Assembly (NCBI GenBank): GCA_964389285.1
Contig: CAYMCZ010000006.1
Location: 1-64,000, forward strand
Length of the DNA: 64,000 nt
Direction: 5' to 3'
Origin: Alectryocaccobium sp964389285
GTDB taxonomy: Bacteria > Bacillota > Clostridia > Lachnospirales > Lachnospiraceae
Positions within the stretch are counted from its first letter, which is position 1, and every line of letters starts with the position of its first letter. A program made the position numbers and the translations under genes. Positions 53,168 through 62,155 of this stretch are shown here, in pieces. The notes under the pieces are model-generated. The model saw nothing but the letters and a program-made list of their open reading frames with translations, had not been told where the DNA came from and ran no database searches.

Positions 53168-54033
53168 TCGTTATTACACTCCGTTTCTTCACTCAGCAAT
53201 TCGACCAGCTTGTCTGCGATCTCGTCAGGCGTTAGACTTGCAGTATTCATTGCAAGCTTCCCTGCTATAATCGGGCTAAAATCCATCACCTGTTTTTTAG
53301 TCAAGTTATGCCAAATTGGTAGAAGCACTTTACCGTTGATACTCTCCAACTGAAAAAGTCCATCCAGTTCAGCCTTTGTCCAATACTTACCTTCAGAAAT
53401 ATAATCTGGAGATAGGACTGCCACACCAAATCGTGAATGCCGTAAGCCTTCATCTATTTTTGCACGCATGGAATCACCCCATTTCATTTTTGTGGTGTCA
53501 TACCATACTTGCAGATCCCGATCTCTTAACGCTTGGACAAAATCATCCACAAAGGATTCTTTGTCTTCCCAAGCATGAGACACGAAGACATCATATTCAG
53601 GAGCATCTTTGCCTTCTGACGGTTCACGAGGTTCTATAACATGTTGCGGAAGAAGATCCGCCTCCATCTCAGCAATTCTCCTCTCATATGACTGTTGCAT
53701 TCGCTTTATTGATTGTTGTTCTTTTTTCTTCTCTCTATCTTGCTCTTTCTGGAGCTTTTGGTACGCATCATTTCGCTTTGCACGTTTATCAGCGATCTTT
53801 TTCTGCAAATCAGCACTTTCCGCCGCGGCTTTCTGACTTGACGCATTGTAACCATCAATTTGGCGCATCTTACTCTTTATAGTAGCTGCAGAGGCATTCT
53901 TACTTACAGAAACGCCCGCAGCTTTTTTTGCTTCACTCGCAGCCTTTTTATCTGCCGCAGCCTTTTTCTTCTCGAGATCAGCTATCTCTTTATCAAGACT
54001 ATTAACCGTTCGTCGATATTGATCTACGCTCAT
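53158..54033 (-). CDS. coiled-coil TIR-domain protein
   Basis: A 291-residue protein in two parts. Residues 1-125 are Ala/Lys/Glu/Gln-rich helix with long heptad-like stretches, a probable coiled coil. Residues 147-285 are a TIR domain: YDVFVSHAWEDKESF, LQVWYDTTKMKWGDS, LSPDYISEGKYW and TKAELDGLF, with the candidate catalytic Glu at 222. Bacterial TIR domains cut NAD+ or make signalling nucleotides to stop infected cells. The start overlaps the DUF4391 stop by 4 bp and the stop overlaps the next start. No ThsA-like partner is nearby, so this is not a standard Thoeris system. Confidence 0.88.
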   Translation of the reverse strand: MSVDQYRRTVNSLDKEIADLEKKKAAADKKAASEAKKAAGVSVSKNASAATIKSKMRQIDGYNASSQKAAAESADLQKKIADKRAKRNDAYQKLQKEQDREKKKEQQSIKRMQQSYERRIAEMEADLLPQHVIEPREPSEGKDAPEYDVFVSHAWEDKESFVDDFVQALRDRDLQVWYDTTKMKWGDSMRAKIDEGLRHSRFGVAVLSPDYISEGKYWTKAELDGLFQLESINGKVLLPIWHNLTKKQVMDFSPIIAGKLAMNTASLTPDEIADKLVELLSEETECNNECS

Positions 54034-54683
54034 AGGAGCTCTTCCAGTTCCTTTCTCAGGTTTTTTAGTTCCGCATTCAACAGCACCTGTTTATTGAGTT
54101 GTTTTTCTTTTCTCACTTTTGTCTGCATCGCAACAATCTGCTTTTCCAATTCTTGTCTGCGGGCATCACGCTCTACGGACTCCTTTAGTGTTTCCGTGTT
54201 CTCTGATTGAAGTGCATCTCCCGCAATCTGGCGTACGAAGTTTTCGTATACGGCGTCTGTATTCAGACCGTCCACCTTCAAAGGTAGCTCTTGCTCAGTC
54301 AACCATTCTGTGTGATAGTACGTTCCGACCTTGAAGGCATTGTTTCCAGAGGCAGCAGATTCCTTATAAGCGGTCCACGCCTGGTACTTGCCCTCATATT
54401 CCAGCAAAAACAGTATGTGATACGGGATCTCCTTATCAATCTGCTTCAGGATCGACACATCCAACTGCGGAGCCGCCAAGCGCACTTCAAAGACTTCTAT
54501 TTCCGTTACAGCATCACCAGCGGCCAGATTCATAGTTGTAGCAGCAATCTTATTGCGCCAGTATATCACCTTGCTCTGATCGATAAAGACTCGCTTCAGC
54601 GCAGGCGTCACCGACAGGTTCTCATAGAATTTCTGCTTAGGGATCCGTCGATTGAACTCTGTGCTCTTTGGTAAGCCCAGCAC
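54030..54683 (-). CDS. DUF4391 family protein
   Basis: A 217-residue protein opening LGLPKSTEFNRRIPKQKFYEN, with VIYWRNKIAATTMNL, EIEVFEVRL and IDKEIPYHILFLLEYEGKYQAW, the DUF4391 pattern. The last 60 residues form a charged coiled coil (ARRQELEKQIVAMQ). DUF4391 genes recur beside SNF2-type helicases and type III mod/res genes, and the function is unknown; a helicase partner is the simplest reading. It starts 12 bp after the helicase and overlaps the TIR gene. Confidence 0.85.
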   Translation of the reverse strand: MLGLPKSTEFNRRIPKQKFYENLSVTPALKRVFIDQSKVIYWRNKIAATTMNLAAGDAVTEIEVFEVRLAAPQLDVSILKQIDKEIPYHILFLLEYEGKYQAWTAYKESAASGNNAFKVGTYYHTEWLTEQELPLKVDGLNTDAVYENFVRQIAGDALQSENTETLKESVERDARRQELEKQIVAMQTKVRKEKQLNKQVLLNAELKNLRKELEELL

Positions 54684-54695
54684 GTCAGCACCTCC

Positions 54696-57600
54696 TTACT
54701 TCACTACGAGGAAACAAATTAGCTCAAAGTCATCCAGCCCGTTGATCTCCGACATCAGCGCAGACGTTCCACCAGCAGAGAAGAGGCTGTCGATATCGCT
54801 TTCTTCCTTCACGTCGATGATGGAATTGATCGCATCATTCAGCAGTTCGGATACTTCCTGCATGTTCCTTCCGTCATCTGTCTCTTCGTTGAATTTACGA
54901 CACAGAGATAGGACGGGTTCTTTTTTGCCACGGCACAGCAGCCGCACTGTATCCAGCAGTTTCTTGGGGTTCAAGTAGTCGCAGACGATTTCACCGTCCA
55001 CACCGATATAAACCATGTAGAAAGGATGGATGCGGTTCTGGTTGTCGATGTTGATACTGTTATTGATATTCCGCAGTACGAAGATCACGCCTTCGGGATT
55101 CTCTGCGTCTGCTGGCACAACTGCATGCAGACCTTTCGGTTTCTTGTCCAGGTCATCATGGGTTTTGATGTACTCCAATAGGTCCAGCCTGAATTCATTC
55201 AAGCCCAGATCCATGATAGAAATACCTGTAGACATATCCTCGATATCTACGACTTCTTCCTGTAGCCGTTTTAACTGTTGCTTTCTGTATTCCAGATCAC
55301 CCTTTTCTTCCGGATTGATCAGGTCATCATCACCGGTAGAAGTCATGACGGATATCTTCATTCTTGTCTCAACACGGGACTTCAAATTGATATAGTCATC
55401 CAGCGTCATATACGGCCAGAAGTTCACCAGCTGAATATACTGGTTCCTGCTGCCGATACGGTCGATACGGCCAAACCTCTGAATAATACGCACCGGATTC
55501 CAGTGAATGTCATAGTTCACCAGGTAATCGCAGTCCTGCAGGTTCTGACCTTCTGAGATACAGTCTGTTGCAATCAGAATGTCTATCTCCTTAGTGCTTC
55601 CCGGCATCAGAACATCCCTGCTCTTTGATATAGGTGAAAAGCAGGTAAGCACATTGTTCAAGGTTGCCTTTAATCCCTTAACCGTGGTTCTTCCGTCGAT
55701 AGATCCTGTAATAACAGCTGTATCTAATCCATAATTGTTCTTCATGTAGCTTGCGACCTGATCATACAGGTATTCAGCCGTATCAGAGAACGCGGAGAAA
55801 ATCAACACCTTCTTATTGCCTTCATTGATAGGATTAGCCATCTTTTCATCCAAGAGCTTGAAAAGTGTCTGCAACTTTAAGTCATGCTCCGGTGTAATAT
55901 CGGCAACCATAAGTGTTAAGAGCTCCAATGTATCAGCATCGTGCTGAAGTTCAGCTCGCCATGTCTTATAGTCCATATCGGCCAGATCAATCTTTACCTT
56001 CTTTCCGACAGTGAAGAAGTCTGTATTGCCGTCATCCATATCGAAGTCATTATCATCGGCTTCATACATGTCCAGATCAGCCTTACCATACTTTTCAAAA
56101 TTGGTAATAGCATCAATGGTTCCCTGAATAAGATCGCGTATCCTGCTAAGCGTCAGATTGAAGGAATAGACAGAGCTTTCCAGACGCTTCAAGAGGTTGA
56201 TGCTCATGAGGCGTTGGATACCTTGTTCACGTCCCTTCTGTGTAAGGTTATTTCCCTTGTTATGAGTCAAATCCACATACTTCGACATCTTACTTGGGAA
56301 TATGTAGTTTGACGGTGTATAGATGCACAAAGTCAGCTGCATCAGCTGCTCATATATTTCATTGTAATTGATTGCATTGTTGAGATCCGTAAGTCTCGGT
56401 CTCTTCGATATTGGTTTCAGTCTCTCAGGGAATTTCCCAATCTCTTCTGTGTTGTAATATTTTTCAATGTGTCTTCTGGATCGTGCGATTGTCACGCTGT
56501 CCAAAACCTCAAAGAAATCAAAATCCAGCGTCCGCAACAAAGCCTCCGTCGTTCTGGCTTCAGGCTCCAGTTTGCTCCAGGCATTAAAAGCCTTCTGAGC
56601 TTGACGGAATATCTCTTCTATTGGCTTCTTTATATCCAGCTGCTCGTTGATATACTCGGATTTACCTTCATAGGCAAGTGCTAGCTGATTTTTAAGGTCT
56701 GCAAATCTGTTATTTACCGGCGTTGCAGAAAGCATCAGCACTTTTGTCTTAACACCGGCACGAATAACCTTATCCATCAATTTCACGTACCGGTTCTCCT
56801 GCGTGTTGGCGTGTGTACCGGCACCGTTACGGAAGTTATGCGATTCGTCGATCACGACCAGGTCGTAGTTACCCCAATTTAAGCGTTCCAGATCGAGTCC
56901 GTTTGACACGCCACCGTTTCTGGATAAGTCAGTATGGAAAAGAACGTCATAATTCAATCGGTCTGATGCAATCGGATTGTTGACGTAGTTATCCTTATAT
57001 GTATTCCAGTTCTCAGAAAGCTTTTTCGGACAAAGCACCAGAACCGTTTTATTTCTGTTCTCGTAATATTTGATAACAGCCAGCGCTGTAAATGTTTTAC
57101 CAAGACCAACGCTGTCAGCCAAAATGCAGCCATTGTAGCGTTCCAACTTGTTTATGATGGCAAGAACAGCATCCCTCTGGAAGTCATAAAGCATATCCCA
57201 GATTTTGCTTTGTTTGAAGCCGGTTGCCTCATTTGGCAATACATCCTCTGAGATATCGTCTAGGAACTCGCTGAACACGTTATACAGAGTCATGAAATAT
57301 ATGAGCTCCGGAGCGTTTTCGTTATAGGCTGTTGTGATATTCTTGATGATCACATCTGTGACATCCTGTAGTTTTTCCCGATTGTTCCAAAGCGATTCAA
57401 ACAGCTGAATGTATTGTTTTGAAAAAGGAGCTTCTATACGGTTAACCATGTTATAAGTGTTGTTGCCGCGTTCGCAGCCAATATCTACCGTGGTGAAGCC
57501 ACTCATTGGCATATATGCCACTTCTTCCGAAAGAGAGCTGACCGTCGTGAAGCCGCCCATGTTCTCGCCGGTCGTGTTCGACTTGAACCGCGCTTTCCTG

Positions 57601-57926
57601 CGAATCCATTCTGCACATTCCTGCGCAATAGCCTTTTGCATCAATTCATTGCGAAGTCGGATTTCAAATTCGGTGCCATACAGACTTTGCTCTCTATTAA
57701 GCCGTGGAATATAGAATTCCCGTTTTTGCTTTTCCGCTTTTTCTGTCAGGAATGTTGGAGATGTAAAGATAAAACGAAATTCGTCGATAGAGTCCAACTG
57801 CTTTTTCAGAATGCTATACGCATACATAGAGAAACAAGCTGCAGCTACAGACACCTTGCTCCCCTTTTTAATGGTTTGCATTAAATCATCTCGGACGATG
57901 TCCGTGACATTGTTTAGAACTTTCAT
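54696..57926 (-). CDS. SNF2-type helicase with N-terminal phospholipase D-like region
   Basis: A 1,076-residue superfamily 2 ATPase. Residues 1-180 resemble the PLD-like N-terminal part of defence helicases (VSVAAACFSMYAYSIL, FIFTSPTF), but no HKD motif is visible, so nuclease activity from that part is doubtful. Walker A LADSVGLGKTFTALA is near 268, Walker B VVIDESHNFRNG near 357, LSATPVN near 410, and the C-terminal RecA domain has SEGQNLQDCDYLVNYD and QRFGRIDRIGS near 780-815. Such enzymes move on double-stranded DNA. It starts 7 bp after the ribbon-helix-helix gene. It probably works with DUF4391. Confidence 0.9.
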   Translation of the reverse strand: MKVLNNVTDIVRDDLMQTIKKGSKVSVAAACFSMYAYSILKKQLDSIDEFRFIFTSPTFLTEKAEKQKREFYIPRLNREQSLYGTEFEIRLRNELMQKAIAQECAEWIRRKARFKSNTTGENMGGFTTVSSLSEEVAYMPMSGFTTVDIGCERGNNTYNMVNRIEAPFSKQYIQLFESLWNNREKLQDVTDVIIKNITTAYNENAPELIYFMTLYNVFSEFLDDISEDVLPNEATGFKQSKIWDMLYDFQRDAVLAIINKLERYNGCILADSVGLGKTFTALAVIKYYENRNKTVLVLCPKKLSENWNTYKDNYVNNPIASDRLNYDVLFHTDLSRNGGVSNGLDLERLNWGNYDLVVIDESHNFRNGAGTHANTQENRYVKLMDKVIRAGVKTKVLMLSATPVNNRFADLKNQLALAYEGKSEYINEQLDIKKPIEEIFRQAQKAFNAWSKLEPEARTTEALLRTLDFDFFEVLDSVTIARSRRHIEKYYNTEEIGKFPERLKPISKRPRLTDLNNAINYNEIYEQLMQLTLCIYTPSNYIFPSKMSKYVDLTHNKGNNLTQKGREQGIQRLMSINLLKRLESSVYSFNLTLSRIRDLIQGTIDAITNFEKYGKADLDMYEADDNDFDMDDGNTDFFTVGKKVKIDLADMDYKTWRAELQHDADTLELLTLMVADITPEHDLKLQTLFKLLDEKMANPINEGNKKVLIFSAFSDTAEYLYDQVASYMKNNYGLDTAVITGSIDGRTTVKGLKATLNNVLTCFSPISKSRDVLMPGSTKEIDILIATDCISEGQNLQDCDYLVNYDIHWNPVRIIQRFGRIDRIGSRNQYIQLVNFWPYMTLDDYINLKSRVETRMKISVMTSTGDDDLINPEEKGDLEYRKQQLKRLQEEVVDIEDMSTGISIMDLGLNEFRLDLLEYIKTHDDLDKKPKGLHAVVPADAENPEGVIFVLRNINNSINIDNQNRIHPFYMVYIGVDGEIVCDYLNPKKLLDTVRLLCRGKKEPVLSLCRKFNEETDDGRNMQEVSELLNDAINSIIDVKEESDIDSLFSAGGTSALMSEINGLDDFELICFLVVK

Positions 57927-57933
57927 AGAGCGC

Positions 57934-58125
57934 CTACTTTCCGCTTTCTGCCTCTTTTAATATGCGTTGATCATCATCATATTTATCAAAATATGCAGTG
58001 AGGGCACGTTCTACCGCTACAGTTTTTGGTTGACCGGAATCCTCACAATAACGAGCCAGACGTTCGTAAATCGGAGACGCAATGCATACGTTCAAATATG
58101 TACCGTTTTTCTTTGGCCTTGCCAT
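57934..58125 (-). CDS. ribbon-helix-helix (CopG-like) DNA-binding protein
   Basis: A 63-residue protein: MARPKKNGTYLNVCIASPIYERL then ARYCEDSGQPKTVAVERALTAYF shows a short beta strand and two helices in the CopG/Arc arrangement. The frame opens at 58200, but ATG 58125 has AGGTGAT upstream and starts at the usual place. It is the first gene after the operon promoter. It may repress its own promoter and thereby set expression of the whole defence operon, or be the antitoxin for one of the later genes. Confidence 0.8.
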   Translation of the reverse strand: MARPKKNGTYLNVCIASPIYERLARYCEDSGQPKTVAVERALTAYFDKYDDDQRILKEAESGK

Positions 58126-58171
58126 TTTTATCACCTCATTTATTTGCAATGAAACTTTCAGAAACATCGTT

Positions 58172-58200
58172 ATTGTACCACTTTCTACTACTGTTTTCAA
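58172..58200 (-). promoter_or_regulatory. promoter of the defence operon
   Basis: On the minus strand TTGAAA (58200-58195), a 17-base spacer and TACAAT (58177-58172) lie about 47 bases before the ribbon-helix-helix start. No other strong promoter is visible before 46576, so the eight genes probably form one transcript of about 11.6 kb. Confidence 0.82.
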
Positions 58201-58291
58201 TCTAAAATGTTTTCCGGTCTTAATTCAGTCTTTTTTCGTCGAAATAACAAGGCCGGGTTTTATTAGTGGAAGATGGTAAGGTTTCTAAAAC

Positions 58292-58315
58292 AAAAAAGAA
58301 GCCGTTTCCGGCTTC
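58292..58315 (-). terminator. intrinsic terminator after tRNA-Arg
   Basis: On the minus strand GAAGCCG, loop GAAA and CGGCTTC form a perfect 7-bp stem followed by TTTTTTG. It isolates the tRNA and its upstream genes from the defence operon promoter. Confidence 0.9.
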
Positions 58316-58324
58316 CCGTGATAG

Positions 58325-58398
<74 letters not shown>

Positions 58399-58406
58399 AG
58401 TTGTTT

Positions 58407-59297
58407 TTATGGTTTTGTTTTGTCTGCGAAAAGGATATTTCCCTGCATGCAGACAATGCCTTTAAAGCGCATTCCTTCGGAGGGCTCGCCGAGGAGATCC
58501 CGGCTGTTTATGCATATGTCCATCTGGACTTCATTGCAGGTGATGCTCATTATATGAAGCTTTTCGCCGGTAAATGAGTTTGTGATGGTCTTGCATCCCG
58601 TTATGTCGCCTATCAGGCTGTAGATGTTGCTCTCATATCCATGGGGCATGAAGTTGTTGTCTACTATGGAATATATATCTTCCGTGAGAGACCTGGTGAC
58701 CACCTCATTATACGCATCCAGCTCTTCCATTGCAAGTATTTCTATTGCGGATTCGTCGCCGTTTTTGGCTGCAGCGATAAGGGCGTTCTTTTTCTGGTGT
58801 TTTTTTCGGGAGTCTTTTACAAATCTCTCGCTTTTAAAAACGGGCAGAAGTATTTTGCCTTTTGTGGAAAGGCCCGACAGCCTTACCGGGAATCTGCGTT
58901 TTACGCCGCGGCGGTCGCGGAAAATTTCATAAAAATCCGCGATGTTTGAGAGGGTGAATATCATCGTAATATTCAGGCTTATGTCGTCATACGCCGCTAT
59001 AAACCCGTCGCGATCGGACAGTTCTTCGATTTCTATGTCTTCGGTCGAGCTAATCTTTGTGCCTGTCAGATAAGGAAAGCAGTATCCCACATGAAAATCA
59101 TGAAACTCATCCAGCTCCCCGCAAACATTTACACCGCAATTTTCCGCAAATTCTTTTGCAAATTCAGCGTATGTGCGGTTCTTTATGTTTATTATTCTTC
59201 TGGAATCACATTCTTTGAAAACCTTTTTGATAAGAACCTCAAATTCCTGTGATCTTTTAAGGGTGGAAAAGCCAACGGCTCGTAAATATTTGTGCAT
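58407..59297 (-). CDS. DUF3881 family protein
   Basis: A 296-residue cytoplasmic protein opening MHKYLRAVGFSTLKR, the DUF3881 start common in Lachnospiraceae. Features are GYCFPYLTGTKISS near residue 90, a basic linker DSRKKHQKKNAL, an acidic helix (EILAMEELDAYNEVV) and a C-terminal strand-rich part ending INSRDLLGEPSEGMRFKG. Function unknown. The frame opens at 59324, but the family start is at 59297. It lies between serS and tRNA-Arg in one direction. Confidence 0.85.
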   Translation of the reverse strand: MHKYLRAVGFSTLKRSQEFEVLIKKVFKECDSRRIINIKNRTYAEFAKEFAENCGVNVCGELDEFHDFHVGYCFPYLTGTKISSTEDIEIEELSDRDGFIAAYDDISLNITMIFTLSNIADFYEIFRDRRGVKRRFPVRLSGLSTKGKILLPVFKSERFVKDSRKKHQKKNALIAAAKNGDESAIEILAMEELDAYNEVVTRSLTEDIYSIVDNNFMPHGYESNIYSLIGDITGCKTITNSFTGEKLHIMSITCNEVQMDICINSRDLLGEPSEGMRFKGIVCMQGNILFADKTKP

Positions 59298-59338
59298 TGA
59301 GTTCTCTTTGTTTCGTGCCGGCACGAAGTGTATAACTG

Positions 59339-60631
59339 TTATTTCATAGTATCCGGGAACAGTAAGGCTTTGCCTCCCATATACGGCCTTAGTGCCTCAG
59401 GGATGCGGACCGTTCCGTCTGCCTGAAGATTATTTTCCAAAAACGCGATAAGCATTCTGGGCGGTGCTACAACGGTATTGTTGAGTGTATGCGCCAGATA
59501 TTTGCCTTCTTTTCCATTGACCCTGATTTTGAGGCGTCTTGCCTGCGCGTCGCCCAGGTTCGAACAGCTTCCCACCTCGAAATATTTTTGACGGCGCGGA
59601 GACCAGGCTTCAACATCGCAGGATTTTACTTTCAAATCCGCAAGGTCGCCCGAACAGCATTCCAGCGTCCTTACGGGAATGTCAAGTGTTCTGAAAAGAT
59701 CCACCGTGTTCTGCCACATTTTTTCATACCAGAACATACTGTCCTCAGGCTTGCACACCACTATCATTTCCTGTTTTTCAAACTGATGTATGCGGTAAAC
59801 GCCTCTCTCCTCAAGGCCGTGAGCGCCCTTTTCTTTTCTGAAGCAGGGCGAATAACTCGTAAGCGTGAGCGGGAGAGTGTCTTCGTCTATAATCTGTCCG
59901 ATAAATTTGCCTATCATGGAATGTTCACTGGTTCCGATAAGAAACAGATCTTCGCCTTCCACTTTATACATCATGGCTTCCATTTCAGCGAAGCTCATTA
60001 CCCCCGTAACCACTTCGCTTCGGATCATAAAAGGCGGAACGCAGTAGGTAAAACCGCGGTCTATCATAAAATCTCTGGCATAGGAGATAACCGCCGAATG
60101 AAGCCGCGCGATATCGCCGACAAGATAATAAAATCCGTTTCCCGCTACTCTGTGTGCGCTGTCCAGATCCAGCCCCGAAAAGGATTCCATGATCTGGGCA
60201 TGATACGGTATCTCAAAATCAGGCACAACCGGCTCTCCGAATCTTTCGATTTCGACATTTTCACTGTCATCTTTGCCGATCGGCACACTGTCTGCAATTA
60301 TCTGAGGAATGATCATCAGTCTTTTTTTGAGATTTTCCTCGACTTCTTTTTCTTTTTTGGTAAGTTCTTCTATTCTGTCATTTTCCAGGGCAATCTGTCT
60401 TTTAACGGCTTCGGCTTCGTCTTTTTTGCCTTGTCCCATCAGCTGCCCGATTTGTTTTGATACTTTATTTTTATTGGCGCGAAGTGCCTCTACCTCGCCT
60501 TTGATCTTTCTGTTTTCAATATCAAGTGAGATAATTTCATCGACTACAGGAAGCTTATCCTCCTGAAATTTGTTTTTAATGTTTTGTCTGATCAGCTCGG
60601 GATTTTCCCTGAAAAGCTTAATGTCCAGCAT
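59339..60631 (-). CDS. serS: seryl-tRNA synthetase
   Basis: A 430-residue class II synthetase that charges tRNA-Ser. The N-terminal long coiled-coil arm (residues 28-105, KGEVEALRANKNKVSKQIG) grips the tRNA. Motif 2 (SPCFRKEKGAHGLEERGVYRIHQF) lies near residue 257, and motif 3 (NTVVAPPRMLIAFLENN) near 383. The VRTLECCSGDLADLKVKSCDVEAWSP stretch is typical of bacterial SerRS. GAGG precedes the start, which overlaps the DUF4446 stop by 14 bp. Location beside parAB is common in Clostridia. No T-box is seen upstream. Confidence 0.97.
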   Translation of the reverse strand: MLDIKLFRENPELIRQNIKNKFQEDKLPVVDEIISLDIENRKIKGEVEALRANKNKVSKQIGQLMGQGKKDEAEAVKRQIALENDRIEELTKKEKEVEENLKKRLMIIPQIIADSVPIGKDDSENVEIERFGEPVVPDFEIPYHAQIMESFSGLDLDSAHRVAGNGFYYLVGDIARLHSAVISYARDFMIDRGFTYCVPPFMIRSEVVTGVMSFAEMEAMMYKVEGEDLFLIGTSEHSMIGKFIGQIIDEDTLPLTLTSYSPCFRKEKGAHGLEERGVYRIHQFEKQEMIVVCKPEDSMFWYEKMWQNTVDLFRTLDIPVRTLECCSGDLADLKVKSCDVEAWSPRRQKYFEVGSCSNLGDAQARRLKIRVNGKEGKYLAHTLNNTVVAPPRMLIAFLENNLQADGTVRIPEALRPYMGGKALLFPDTMK

Positions 60632-61151
60632 TTATGTCAGCCTCTTTTTCATCTTTGTATGCAACGGCATAATTGAGCGCTTCCATTTCTTCGTTGCTGA
60701 GCATGATATAGGATTCGCCATTTACGATCTCTTTTAAATATAGAAAACAATTATCTCTGCTGTGAATCGTATTTATTATTACGCCGGTATCGTTGTCGTC
60801 AAGCATCGCAAGCGCAAAGCTCATTTTCCCGCCCACATCATCAAAAGCATCGTATTTGACTATTCCGTAATGTGTATATGTGGAAGCAAAACGGCTTTTT
60901 ATGATTTGTACATCGCTTGCCATTTCGTTGCTCTGTTTCGCGATTCTCTCTATCTCGTCAAATCTATCTAAAAATACGGTTTCCATCGCTTCGCCGTCGC
61001 GGCCCCTCATGAAAAGCTGATATTTTTTCGTAAGCCTGCTCAGACGCATGGACATAATAACCGTGATAACCGCCAAAATTACAATAAGGATAAGAAGCAG
61101 CAGAAACAATACTCCTACATCCATGTTTAATGCCTGTGAATATGTATCCAT
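60618..61151 (-). CDS. DUF4446 family protein
   Basis: A 177-residue protein with one N-terminal transmembrane helix (residues 13-35), a short coiled region and a conserved C-terminal domain with IKSRFASTYTHYGIVKYDAFDDVGG, KMSFALAMLDDNDTGVIINTIHSRD and CFLYLKEIVNGES. The DUF4446 family sits next to parB in many Firmicutes. The role is unknown; a membrane link to the segregation machinery is plausible. It starts directly at the parB stop (one-base overlap) with GGAGG 13 bases upstream, and overlaps serS. Confidence 0.85.
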   Translation of the reverse strand: MDTYSQALNMDVGVLFLLLLILIVILAVITVIMSMRLSRLTKKYQLFMRGRDGEAMETVFLDRFDEIERIAKQSNEMASDVQIIKSRFASTYTHYGIVKYDAFDDVGGKMSFALAMLDDNDTGVIINTIHSRDNCFLYLKEIVNGESYIMLSNEEMEALNYAVAYKDEKEADINAGH

Positions 61152-62155
61152 CAGGTGCTGCTGACCTCCTTGATGGTATGCATCAGGTCAAGTATACGAT
61201 CAAACTCCTCCTGAGAATAATATTCGATCTCAAAGCTTCCCTTGCCTGATTTTTTCTGTTTTATGGTTACTTTTGATCCTATGATCTGTTTAAGCTGTTC
61301 CTCTATGGAAGAATATATAGCCGCAATCTGTTCGTCGAAAACCGGCTTCTCTTTAGGAGGCCGTTTCATCTTCTGGATAAGCTTTTCTGTTTCGCGTACG
61401 CTGAGTCCGTCCGCCACTATGTGCATGGCAGCATCATATTGCGCTTCCATATCTTCCATGCCGAGCAGCGCACGGGCATGGCCAGCCGAAATAAGATCGT
61501 CTATGATCATCTGCTGGATTCTTTCATCCAGTTTTAAAAGACGCATGGAATTAGTGATAGCGGTGCGGCTTTTCGAAACACGTTTTGCGATATCCGCCTG
61601 TGTAAGACCGAATTCATCGATCAGCCTTTTATATGCGGCAGCTTCTTCGACCGGATTCAGGTCTTCTCTTTGAATGTTTTCTATGAGAGAAACTTCCATT
61701 ACCTCCTGACTTGAATATTCCCTTATTATAACGGGTATTTTCTTCAAGCCCGCGATCTTTGAAGCTCTCCATCGTCTTTCCCCGGAAATAATCTCATAGT
61801 ACCGTCCCTTTTTCTGTACTATAAGCGGCTGCACGACACCGTAAAGTTTAATCGAATCCGCAAGCTCGGCAATGGATGCCTCATCGAAATTTTTTCGGGG
61901 CTGATCCGAATTAGGGATTACGAGTGAAGTACGAACCTCAAAAATCTGCATGTCGGAGGGTATGTCCGCTTTTACCGGAGAAATCCTGGTTTTTTCGACC
62001 GCTTTTTTCTTTTCAACCGATTTAGCGGCCGAAACTGTTATATCTTCCGCAGGAATTTCGTTTTCGACCGTATCCTTTTTTTTGTTTATATTATCATTTG
62101 GTATTAAAGACTGGAGTCCCTTCCCTAAATTTAGTCCGCCTTTTTTAGCTGACAT
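61151..62155 (-). CDS. parB: chromosome partitioning protein ParB
   Basis: A 334-residue ParB/Spo0J CTPase that loads at parS and spreads along DNA near the origin. The start MSAKKGGLNLGKGLQSLI is typical; SLVIPNSDQPRKNFDEASI opens the ParB N-domain; the CTP-binding motifs are SGERRWRASKIAGL and IENIQREDLNPVEEA; the helix-turn-helix TQADIAKRVSKSRTAITNSMRLL lies near residue 185; the C-terminal dimer domain ends the chain. ATG 62155 has GGAGAAGG upstream and overlaps parA by 11 bp. The matching parS lies at 63570-63585. Confidence 0.96.
   Translation of the reverse strand: MSAKKGGLNLGKGLQSLIPNDNINKKKDTVENEIPAEDITVSAAKSVEKKKAVEKTRISPVKADIPSDMQIFEVRTSLVIPNSDQPRKNFDEASIAELADSIKLYGVVQPLIVQKKGRYYEIISGERRWRASKIAGLKKIPVIIREYSSQEVMEVSLIENIQREDLNPVEEAAAYKRLIDEFGLTQADIAKRVSKSRTAITNSMRLLKLDERIQQMIIDDLISAGHARALLGMEDMEAQYDAAMHIVADGLSVRETEKLIQKMKRPPKEKPVFDEQIAAIYSSIEEQLKQIIGSKVTIKQKKSGKGSFEIEYYSQEEFDRILDLMHTIKEVSST

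Noticed and set aside
46576..58125. Operon as BREX, DISARM or Thoeris
   Set aside because: No PglZ or BrxC/BrxL for BREX, no DrmB for DISARM and no ThsA for Thoeris were seen; the methyltransferase and nuclease are clearly type III.
59489..60460. 323-codon plus-strand frame opposite serS
   Set aside because: Antisense to a clear seryl-tRNA synthetase; composition is shadow-like (Phe/His/Arg-rich) and no start signal is present.
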